From: UBA668 sp041918155 | GTDB taxonomy: Bacteria > Actinomycetota > Acidimicrobiia > Acidimicrobiales > Ilumatobacteraceae | DNA: 64,000 bases | Reading direction: 5' to 3' | NCBI GenBank assembly: GCA_041918155.1 | Contig: JAYRWH010000058.1 | Location: forward strand, 77,501 to 141,500 | Part shown: positions 58,038 through 64,000 of the stretch, one piece after another | How the letters are laid out: every line of letters begins with the position of its first letter | How positions within the stretch are numbered: position 1 is the first letter of the stretch | The notes under the pieces: generated by a model | Seen by the model: only the letters and a program-made list of their open reading frames with translations | Database searches by the model: none | Told to the model about the DNA's origin: nothing | Made by a program: the position numbers and the translations under genes

Positions 58038-58868
58038 CTACATGCGGCCGCTGAGGTACCTGGTGATCATCACGGCCGGCGGGAACGACTCCGTCGCGCC
58101 GGCGCTGAAGTAGCCCGAGTCGGTGACGAGCGTGATGCCGCTGATCGCCGAGGCGGCGTCGCTGCACAGGAACACCAGCGGGTAGGCCTGCTGCAGCGGC
58201 GTCGCGGCCTCGATGCCCGCTTCGGCGCGGAAGTCGGCGCCGAAGCCGAGCCAGGTGGCTGCGTTGGCTTGGGCCAGCGGGGTCTCGGTCGGGCCGGGCA
58301 GGATCGCATTGATGCGGATACCCTGTTTCAGCAGGTTGAACGCCGCGCTGGCGACATACGTGCACAGCGCCTGCTTGCTCCAGCGGTAGTCGGCCTTGCC
58401 GTTGGCGACGGCCCACGCCGCGGCTTCGTCCATGTCGTCGATCTTCAGGTAGTCGAGCAGCTCGGGCAGTGGAGCCATGTCCCAGCCGAGTCCGGCGGCG
58501 GAGGAGATCATGCCGATCGCCGAGCCGCGGCCGAGCATCCCGGCCTCAACCATCTTGTTGACCATGTGCCGGTGGCCGAGGAAGTTGATCTTCTCGATGC
58601 CGGGCGTGCCGTCGGCGACGCCCGCGCAGGACAGGAGCGCGTCGACGCGGCCACCACACTCCTTCACCGCGGCATCGATGGAGGCCTTGTCGGCCAGGTT
58701 GACGGTGATCGCGGTGACGCCCGCGAGCGTGACCGGCGCGCGGTCCATGGCGATGACATCGGCGCCCGCGTCCAGTACGAGCTGTGCCGCGGCATTGCCC
58801 ATGCCGGTGGCGGCCCCGACGACGACGACCCGTTTGCCCGTGAATCCGAACGCGTCGAACAGTGACAT
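58038..58868 (-). CDS. SDR-family oxidoreductase (3-alpha-hydroxysteroid dehydrogenase-like)
   Basis: 276 aa from ATG 58868, with GGGAG upstream. GAATGMG is the cofactor motif; Ser in ISSAAG and Tyr-x3-Lys in YRWSK. The extra segment between (ELLDYLKIDDMDEAAAW) and the short NADH-binding end are typical of the 3-alpha-hydroxysteroid dehydrogenase/carbonyl reductase branch. Transcribed after the ferredoxin/P450 genes at 60318-58901, 32 bases away, so it could oxidise the alcohol that P450 makes. Confidence 0.85.
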   Translation of the reverse strand: MSLFDAFGFTGKRVVVVGAATGMGNAAAQLVLDAGADVIAMDRAPVTLAGVTAITVNLADKASIDAAVKECGGRVDALLSCAGVADGTPGIEKINFLGHRHMVNKMVEAGMLGRGSAIGMISSAAGLGWDMAPLPELLDYLKIDDMDEAAAWAVANGKADYRWSKQALCTYVASAAFNLLKQGIRINAILPGPTETPLAQANAATWLGFGADFRAEAGIEAATPLQQAYPLVFLCSDAASAISGITLVTDSGYFSAGATESFPPAVMITRYLSGRM

Positions 58869-58900
58869 GTGTGGTGCTACTCCCAGGGAGTGAGGTTGCT

Positions 58901-60118
58901 TCAGGAGCCAACGTAGATGGGGAGGCTGGCCCAACCACGAACCGTGGTGGTGCGCGCCCGGACGGCATTCTCCTCGTCGACGGTCCAGTCGGGGAACAGC
59001 TTCAGCATTTCTTCGAGGGCGACGCGGCCCTCGAGACGGGCCAGTGCGGCGCCGAGGCAGAAGTGCAGGCCGTACCCGAACGACAGGTGGTGATCGATCT
59101 TGCGGTTCACGTCGAAGGTGTCGGGGTCGGCGAAGTGCCGCTCGTCGCGGTTGCCCGATGCGTTGAGCAGGGCCACGACGCTGCCCTTGGGAATTGTCTG
59201 CCCGTGGTACACGACATCGTCGGTGAGGTAGCGCGAGTTGATCGGGGAGGGAGCCTCGTAGCGCAAGGTCTCCTCGATCGCGCCCTTGATCAGCTCAGAG
59301 TTCCCCACGAGGAGGCGTCGCTGATCGGGGTAGTCGGACAGCAACTTGCCCCACCAGCTGATCAGCTTGGTGGTGGTCTCGTTGCCGGCCGCGGCCAGCA
59401 GGCCGACGTAGCCGAGGACTTCGTCACGGGTGAGCTTGCGGCGCACGCCGTCGCCGTCCTCGAACTCGATCGTGACGAGATGGCTCATCACGTCGTCGGA
59501 CGGGTTCTCGACGCGATAGTCGAGGTAGCGGTTCCACATGGCCTGCAGCTCGTCGTGACCACGGGCGTTGACCTCCTCGTACGTCGGCATGCGACCCTCG
59601 TCGATACTGAGGCCGGAGTCGATGACCGCCTTGATCTCGAACTGGTCCTCTTCGGGGACGCCCATCAACATGCCCATCACGCGCATGGGCATGAAGCCGG
59701 CAAGGGCGGTCATGAAGTCGAACTTCTCGACGCCGCTCTCCTTCAGCGCGCCCAGCGACTCGGCGCAATAGGCGCGGATCTGGGGTTCGAGGCTGGCGAC
59801 CTTCTTCGGAGTGAACACCCGCGAGAGGATGCTGCGGTGCGCGTCGTGCGCGGGCGGGTCTTCAAAGATGAACAGACCCGCGGGCATCTCCACGTTGGCC
59901 TTGATCAACTCGAGGATCGTGCCTTTGCTGGAGATGAAGCGGCCGTGGTCCTTCATCGCGGACTCGACATCGTCGAAGCGGCTGAGCGCGTAGAAGTCGT
60001 ACTTCTCGTTGTAGTACAGCGGCGCCTCGTCGCGCAGGCGACGCCAGACCGGGTATGGATCTTCGTCGATCGCAAAGTCGTACGGGTCGTAGTACGGGGC
60101 GTTGGCGAGATCGGTCAT
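58901..60118 (-). CDS. cytochrome P450
   Basis: 405 aa from ATG 60118, with AGGAGGA at proper distance (inside the ferredoxin gene end). I-helix AAGNETTT, K-helix EETLR, haem loop FGYGLHFCLG with Cys354. It is a paralogue of the P450 at 19542. Its own 3Fe-4S ferredoxin gene is immediately upstream, five bases away, giving a ready class I redox pair; the ferredoxin reductase is not in the window. Confidence 0.95.
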   Translation of the reverse strand: MTDLANAPYYDPYDFAIDEDPYPVWRRLRDEAPLYYNEKYDFYALSRFDDVESAMKDHGRFISSKGTILELIKANVEMPAGLFIFEDPPAHDAHRSILSRVFTPKKVASLEPQIRAYCAESLGALKESGVEKFDFMTALAGFMPMRVMGMLMGVPEEDQFEIKAVIDSGLSIDEGRMPTYEEVNARGHDELQAMWNRYLDYRVENPSDDVMSHLVTIEFEDGDGVRRKLTRDEVLGYVGLLAAAGNETTTKLISWWGKLLSDYPDQRRLLVGNSELIKGAIEETLRYEAPSPINSRYLTDDVVYHGQTIPKGSVVALLNASGNRDERHFADPDTFDVNRKIDHHLSFGYGLHFCLGAALARLEGRVALEEMLKLFPDWTVDEENAVRARTTTVRGWASLPIYVGS

Positions 60119-60123
60119 GATGG

Positions 60124-60318
60124 TCAGTCCTCCTCGATCGTGATCACCTGGCGCGGACACTGGCGGGCAGCGTTCACCACGTCGGCTCGTCGCGACTCGT
60201 CCACCCGGTCGAGGAGCAGAACGAGCCGGTCGTCGTCGTCCATCGCGAATACGTCCGGTGCGATCCCGACGCAAATCTGGTTGCTCTCGCAACGGTTCAT
60301 GTCGACGATGATGCGCAT
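60124..60318 (-). CDS. 3Fe-4S ferredoxin, P450 redox partner
   Basis: 64 aa; GAGGAGG precedes ATG 60318. Three cluster Cys only: Cys10, Cys16 (C-x5-C) and Cys54 followed by Pro. The usual fourth ligand of 4Fe-4S ferredoxins is absent, which is the pattern of the single 3Fe-4S ferredoxins that serve actinobacterial P450s. Many Asp/Glu residues give the acidic surface for P450 docking. First gene of the operon 60318-58038. Confidence 0.93.
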   Translation of the reverse strand: MRIIVDMNRCESNQICVGIAPDVFAMDDDDRLVLLLDRVDESRRADVVNAARQCPRQVITIEED

Positions 60319-60388
60319 GTTCCCCTCCTCAGGGCTACTTGTCCCCATGCTCTCACGGCACCCCCCGTGCCGCCCTAGGCGGGGCCAG

Positions 60389-60438
60389 GATATCATGACT
60401 TGCGTCACAGGAGAATATCGTTATCACCGGGAGGGGCT
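60389..60438. promoter_or_regulatory. divergent promoter region of the ferredoxin and SnoaL-like genes
   Basis: The 120-bp gap is AT-richer toward the plus-strand gene. TGAC-TTGC-GTCA (60396-60407) is a small palindrome, and GATAT...ATATC (60389-60419) flanks it. GAATAT near 60413 is too close to the start of the SnoaL-like gene to be sure. No site matches the other operators in the window. Confidence 0.3.
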
Positions 60439-60870
60439 ATGGATCAGGCACGGATGAGCGATGTCATCGAGATCGAGCAGTTGCTGGCAAAGTACGCCGC
60501 CGGCATGACGATGGACGACATCGACAAGGTCGTCGAGGTCTTCACCCCCGACGGCTGGTACAGCGCGTTCGGCGACCGCTACATCCTCGCCGACTTCCCC
60601 CGGCTGGTCGCCGCCGCGCCCAAGGGCGTGTTCATGACCGGCACCCCCTCGCTCGAACTCGACGGCGACGCAGGCACGGGCATCCAGCCACTGGTCTTCA
60701 TCGACCAGACCAACCATCACATGCGGATCGGGTATTACACCGACACCTATCGGCGCACCGAGGCGGGGTGGCGGCTCGCCACTCGGCAGATGACGTTCCT
60801 GCGCAAGAGCGGCGCACGCGACGCCGGCCGCCCCCACGACCCGTCGCGCCCCGAACCCACGAAGGGCTGA
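60439..60870 (+). CDS. SnoaL-like (NTF2-fold) protein
   Basis: 143 aa; GGGAGGGG precedes ATG 60439. It opens VIEIEQLLAKYAAGMTMDDI and continues VVEVFTPDGWYSAF, the SnoaL_4/NTF2 fold found in steroid isomerases, cyclases and limonene-epoxide-hydrolase-like proteins. RRTEAGWRLATRQMTFL is the closing strand pair. Divergent from the P450 operon. It may isomerise or hydrate an intermediate; no catalytic residue set can be confirmed. Confidence 0.8.
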   Translation: MDQARMSDVIEIEQLLAKYAAGMTMDDIDKVVEVFTPDGWYSAFGDRYILADFPRLVAAAPKGVFMTGTPSLELDGDAGTGIQPLVFIDQTNHHMRIGYYTDTYRRTEAGWRLATRQMTFLRKSGARDAGRPHDPSRPEPTKG

Positions 60871-60943
60871 TCGGCTCGTCGCTGCGGGGCCGCACGATCT
60901 CGTCAAACCCCGTTCATGTTGTGCCGCATAGCGTGCGAGCCGC

Positions 60944-61693
60944 GTGCGCATCCTCCTGGTGTCCGATCTCCACTACGCGTTGCCGCAACTGGACTGGGTG
61001 GTGCGCGCCGCGCCGGAGTACGACCTCGTCGTCATGGCCGGCGACCATCTCGACGTCAGCTCGTCAGTGCCACTCGACGCGCAGACCGTCGTGATCCTCG
61101 AGTACATCGCGCTGCTGAAGGCCGCGACGACAGTGATCGTGTGCTCGGGCAACCACGACCTCACGGGCCCCGACGTGAATGGCGAGCAGGCGGCCTTGTG
61201 GCTGGCCGGGGCGGCCGCGCAGGAGGTTCCCACGGACGGCGCGTCGGTCACCATCGGCGACACGTTGGTGACCGTGTGTCCGTGGTGGGACGGCGACATC
61301 GGCAAGGCCACGGTCGAGGCCCAGTTGGCGGCCGACGCCGAACGGCGCCCGGCGCGCTGGATCTGGGTGTACCACTGGCCACCCGACGGTTCGCCCACCA
61401 CCTGGACCGGGTCGAAGCACTACGGCGACGCCGAACTTGCCGCGTGGATCGACCGCTTCCACCCAGACATCGTGCTGTCCGGCCATGTCCACCAGCCCCC
61501 GTTCAAGCCCCAGGGTGGCTGGTCCGACCGCATCGGCGACACGTGGGTGTTCAACCCGGGCAAGCAGATCGGGCAGGTGCCCGCCTACGTCGAGATCGAC
61601 CTCGCTGCCGGCGACGCGATGTGGGTGTCGTACGTCGGTAGGGAGTGGGTCGAGCTGTCCGCCGCCGGCCCCGCGCCCCGTACCGCCGTCTGA
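60944..61693 (+). CDS. metallophosphoesterase
   Basis: 249 aa, GTG start without an obvious ribosome site. All motifs of the calcineurin-like fold are present: Asp8-x-His10 (SDLH), Gly33-Asp34-x2-Asp37 (GDHLD), GNHD at 69-72, a His in VYHWPP, and GHVHQPP near the end. The family cleaves phosphomono- or diesters such as cyclic nucleotides. Its downstream convergent neighbour is a cyclic-nucleotide-binding-domain protein, which may be meaningful or chance. Confidence 0.87.
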   Translation: MRILLVSDLHYALPQLDWVVRAAPEYDLVVMAGDHLDVSSSVPLDAQTVVILEYIALLKAATTVIVCSGNHDLTGPDVNGEQAALWLAGAAAQEVPTDGASVTIGDTLVTVCPWWDGDIGKATVEAQLAADAERRPARWIWVYHWPPDGSPTTWTGSKHYGDAELAAWIDRFHPDIVLSGHVHQPPFKPQGGWSDRIGDTWVFNPGKQIGQVPAYVEIDLAAGDAMWVSYVGREWVELSAAGPAPRTAV

Positions 61694-61711
61694 CCCTGCC
61701 GGGCCTGCAGA

Positions 61712-62194
61712 TCAGTACTCGGGGTCGGGTTCGCGACGTGAACCGGGCGTGGCCCGCGGGCCCGTGCGCTGGGCCAGGCGCGACAACACGTCGGACACCA
61801 TGGCCAGGCCGGGGGCGTCGCCGTACTGGTGCTTGAGATCGGCCAAGTAGGTGGTGACGAAGTCGAGCCGCTCAGCGAGGCCGACGGCGACGTAGGTGCT
61901 GATCTCGGGGTCGCTGTTCAGCAGCGCCCGCCCATCGGCCGCGTAGCGCAGCAACGACGGTTCGGCGGCGACGACGCTCGCGCTGTGGCCGCTGCCGAGC
62001 AGCACCGCCACCTCCCCGAGCAGGGCGCCCGGGTGCACCACTGAGTTGACCTGTACGTCGCCCTTGCGCACTTCCAGCGAACCGGACACGAGCACCCAGA
62101 TGCTGCCGGTGGTGGTGCCCTCCTGGATCACGACATCACCCTTCGCGTACTGCACCTCGGGCAGGTGCGCAGAGAGGCTGAGCATGTCGGTCAT
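61712..62194 (-). CDS. stand-alone cyclic nucleotide-binding domain protein
   Basis: 160 aa. The CRP/CAP cNMP fold is clear (VIQEGTTTGSIWVLVSGSLEV, PGALLGEVAVLLGSGHSASV). In the phosphate-binding cassette the Glu is kept (GE), but the Arg that grips the cyclic phosphate is His (GHSASV in place of xRSAxV). No DNA-binding domain follows; a disordered tail does. It may bind another ligand or be purely structural. Divergent neighbours do not explain it. Proximity to a phosphoesterase gene hints at nucleotide signalling. Confidence 0.8.
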   Translation of the reverse strand: MTDMLSLSAHLPEVQYAKGDVVIQEGTTTGSIWVLVSGSLEVRKGDVQVNSVVHPGALLGEVAVLLGSGHSASVVAAEPSLLRYAADGRALLNSDPEISTYVAVGLAERLDFVTTYLADLKHQYGDAPGLAMVSDVLSRLAQRTGPRATPGSRREPDPEY

Positions 62195-62245
62195 CGCATC
62201 GATGGTACGGACCCAATGTTTCGGGCAGTTGCCCGGTTCGCGCGT

Positions 62246-63457
62246 TCAGGGGAACAGAACGGGTGCCGTGCGCGGGCCGCGCACCTGGCCACCGGCCCAC
62301 GTGACCTCGCCGGCGGGGTCGAGCCGGAACGTGGGGATGCGGGCGATGAACTCCTCGATCGCCACTCGCAGCTCCATGCGCGCCAGGTTCGAGCCGGCGC
62401 AGCGGTGGATGCCGCTACCGAACGCGACATGGCGGTTGTGCTCGCGGTCGATGATCACCGTGTCCGGGTCGGGGAACGCCTCGGGGTCACGGTTCGCCGC
62501 GGGGAAGCTCAGCAGGATGCGGTCGCCCTCCTTCATCGGGCAGCCCTCGTACTCGAAGTCGGTGGTGACCATGCGACCCATCGTCACCGGCGAGTAGGCG
62601 CGCAGCAACTCCTCGACCGCGGTGGGCATCAGCTCGGGTTCATCGACCAGGCGGTGCAGATCGTCGGGGTTGGTGGCGAGGTGCCACAACGCCGAGCCGA
62701 TCGCCGACCAGGTGGTGTCGACGCCGGCGATGAGCGTGAGCGCGGCGGTGCCGAGCACGAGCCCTTCGGGCACCTTCTCACCCTCGACCTCGGTGTGCAG
62801 CAGGTAGCTGATGAGGTCGGTGCGGCCGTTGTCAGCGCGGCGTTCGGCGATGAGCGTGGTGAAGTACTGCAGCAGTTCGTTGCGGGCCTTGGTGGTGCGT
62901 GCCTCGTCGGTGGCGAACTCGAGGATGTCGCGGACCCAGGTGGTGAACGTGTCGGACATCCTCTCGGGTACCCCGAGCAGCATGCCGATCACCCGCACCG
63001 GGATCTGCTGGGCGTACCCCGCAGCGACATCGGCGCGGCCGGTCTCGATGAACCCGTCGACCAGGCGACGGCACAGGGCGCGGGTGGACGGCTCGTACTC
63101 GGCGACGCGGGCGGGGGAGAACCACGGCAGGAGCAGGCGTCGGGTCCAGGTGTGCAGGGGCGGGTCGGCGCTGATCGGTGGCAGGCCGGCGGGCAACAGC
63201 GGTTCGCCGCCGCCGACGCCGCCGATACCACCGGCCGGCGGCACGACGGCGACGCGCTTCGAACTGAAGTGCTCGATGTCGTGGGCCATCGCCGTCACGC
63301 CGGCGTAGGTGGTGGGCAGCCACGACCCGCCGTAGCGCTCGGTGTGCGCGATCGGGCAGCGATCGCGTAGGTCGTCCCACACAGGGAACGGGTCGGCGAC
63401 GTACCCCGCGTCGAAGATGTCGTAATCGGTTGCCCAGTCGCGAACCTGCTCGGTCAT
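62246..63457 (-). CDS. cytochrome P450
   Basis: 403 aa from ATG 63457 (GTG 63460 possible). I-helix AGVDTTWSAI, K-helix EELLR, haem loop FGSGIHRCAG with Cys353. It resembles the P450 at 56812 and differs from the 19542/58901 pair. A Gly-rich stretch (PPAGGIGGVGGGEPLLPAG) is inserted before the C-helix, unlike the other three. No ferredoxin gene adjoins it. Fourth P450 in the window. Confidence 0.95.
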   Translation of the reverse strand: MTEQVRDWATDYDIFDAGYVADPFPVWDDLRDRCPIAHTERYGGSWLPTTYAGVTAMAHDIEHFSSKRVAVVPPAGGIGGVGGGEPLLPAGLPPISADPPLHTWTRRLLLPWFSPARVAEYEPSTRALCRRLVDGFIETGRADVAAGYAQQIPVRVIGMLLGVPERMSDTFTTWVRDILEFATDEARTTKARNELLQYFTTLIAERRADNGRTDLISYLLHTEVEGEKVPEGLVLGTAALTLIAGVDTTWSAIGSALWHLATNPDDLHRLVDEPELMPTAVEELLRAYSPVTMGRMVTTDFEYEGCPMKEGDRILLSFPAANRDPEAFPDPDTVIIDREHNRHVAFGSGIHRCAGSNLARMELRVAIEEFIARIPTFRLDPAGEVTWAGGQVRGPRTAPVLFP

Positions 63458-63520
63458 CACAGCCCCCTGTCGACGATGCCGACGGTCAACCTAGTGGTCG
63501 GGATGCGGCAGAATCGGGTC

Positions 63521-63742
63521 GTGGCCCACGCACGGATCCGCACGATCATCATCAACAGCGAGCAGCCCGACTTGTTGGTGGGCTTCTGGTCGCGTCTGCT
63601 CGGGGTTGCCGTGCTCGAGCACGACGACGAGGCCGGCATCGTGTGGTTGGCGCCCGACACAGAGGGCGGCGTCAACCTCGGCTTCCAATGGCGGGTCATG
63701 GCCGACCCGGATGGCAAGGAGTTCTGTATCTTCCGCGACTAG
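63521..63742 (+). CDS. shortened VOC (glyoxalase/dioxygenase-fold) protein
   Basis: 73 aa from GTG 63521; ATG 63503 or 63476 would lengthen it. It begins like a VOC protein (IRTIIINSEQPDLLVGFWSRLLGVAV, EAGIVWLAPD) up to GGVNLGFQ, then jumps to WRVMADPDGKEFCIFRD, which normally closes such a protein. About 45 residues usual between these blocks (the second strand-helix unit with VxLD and xxLGA) are missing. It looks like a clean internal deletion that kept the frame. Its stop overlaps that of the convergent PadR-like gene. Confidence 0.6.
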   Translation: MAHARIRTIIINSEQPDLLVGFWSRLLGVAVLEHDDEAGIVWLAPDTEGGVNLGFQWRVMADPDGKEFCIFRD

Positions 63743-64000
63743 AGCAGACGGGCGACGAAGCGCACCGCCGCACGGGAGGCCTCGCTGCGCCACACGGCCA
63801 CCACGTCGTCCTCGGTGGGTGAGTCGAGCGCCGATGCCATCCGCTCGACGACCTCGCGCTGGCGCAGCAGCAGTGGGTGCGGGTCGACGTCGCACGTGCC
63901 GCACAGCACCAGCTTCAGCAGCAGATCGCAGCGCAGGTCGCGCAGGTGGCGTACGGGCTCGGCGAGCCAGGTGAGCAGCAGCTCGCGACCGTGAGGGGTG
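63739..64000 (-). CDS. PadR-family transcriptional regulator, C-terminal part (start outside the window)
   Basis: Minus-strand frame open from the right edge to a TAG at 63741-63739, about 87 codons. It reads TPHGRELLLTWLAEPVRHLR, then LRCDLLLKLVLCGTCD and LLLRQREVVERM, matching the end of the PadR winged helix and the C-terminal dimerisation helices (virulence-activator-alpha type). The DNA-binding N-terminus lies beyond the window. PadR proteins regulate phenolic-acid, efflux or catabolic genes. Tail-to-tail overlap with the VOC gene. Confidence 0.7.
   Translation of the reverse strand, partial: TPHGRELLLTWLAEPVRHLRDLRCDLLLKLVLCGTCDVDPHPLLLRQREVVERMASALDSPTEDDVVAVWRSEASRAAVRFVARLL

Noticed and set aside
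1..64000. tRNA, rRNA, CRISPR array, insertion sequence, prophage or origin
   Set aside because: No cloverleaf-like segment, no regular repeats with spacers, no transposase or integrase motifs and no DnaA-box cluster were seen by reading.

Overview
The window is GC-rich, with G or C at most third codon positions. It combines F420-type luciferase-like oxidoreductases, a DUF222-HNH protein, many TetR regulators, paired acyl-CoA dehydrogenases, type III CoA transferases and soluble bacterial P450s. That mix fits an actinomycete, and the style resembles Acidimicrobiia such as Ilumatobacter. The lineage is inferred from gene content; no marker gene is present. There is no rRNA, tRNA, CRISPR array, transposase or phage gene. 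Two genes run off the ends: a GDSL/SGNH hydrolase at the left and a PadR-like regulator at the right.

Layout. 1-6.7 kb: GDSL hydrolase, GH43-like enzyme, SDR, two alpha/beta hydrolases and an acyl-CoA dehydrogenase (ACAD). 7-10.3 kb: a DUF222-HNH protein, then a tiny zinc-ribbon gene overlapping a membrane-anchored glutamate-cysteine-ligase-like protein; this pair is the least explained part of the window. 10.4-16.5 kb: two SDRs divergent from a coupled operon of ALDH, SDR, beta-hydroxyacid dehydrogenase, double CMD protein and TetR. 16.5-21.5 kb: GH78 rhamnosidase and TetR divergent from a P450 and a TIM-barrel isomerase. 21.5-28.3 kb: two amidohydrolase paralogues, TetR, a Tat lipoprotein, CoA transferase, LLM oxidoreductase and a broken membrane-protein gene. 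28.4-36.7 kb: enoyl-CoA hydratase, two ACAD pairs, TetR, a quinone-reductase-like MDR and a DapB-like dehydrogenase. 36.7-45.8 kb: ALDH, flavin/2Fe-2S reductase, a third amidohydrolase, CMD, beta-hydroxyacid dehydrogenase, Rieske oxygenase with a small companion, and a third ACAD pair. 46-56.8 kb: CoA transferase and ALDH divergent from a seven-gene run (acyl-CoA ligase, thioesterase, acyl-CoA ligase, ACAD, TauD dioxygenase, LLM, SDR). 56.8-64 kb: three P450s, a 3Fe-4S ferredoxin, SDR, SnoaL-like protein, phosphoesterase, cyclic-nucleotide-binding protein, a shortened VOC protein and the PadR-like fragment.

How the genes fit together. Oxygenases (four P450s, one Rieske, one TauD), SDR/ALDH oxidation steps, CoA activation (two ligases, two CoA transferases) and beta-oxidation enzymes (seven or more ACAD subunits, hydratase, hydroxyacyl-CoA-type SDRs) together look like a catabolic island. 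Its substrate would be large, hydrophobic and probably cyclic (sterol-, terpenoid- or polyketide-like). The GH43-like, GDSL and GH78 proteins hint that the substrate may arrive glycosylated. The substrate itself cannot be read from the sequence.

Regulation is unusually legible. One operator, TGCTnARCAnnTGYTnAGCA, lies at both 2420-2451 and 19483-19502. A second, RTCAAC-N6-GTTGAC, occurs twice in an amidohydrolase promoter and once before a TetR gene. A third, GAGAnnnnnGTTCTC-like, lies before an LLM gene, an amidohydrolase and an ACAD operon. Two genes look leaderless, with a -10 box six bases before the start codon.
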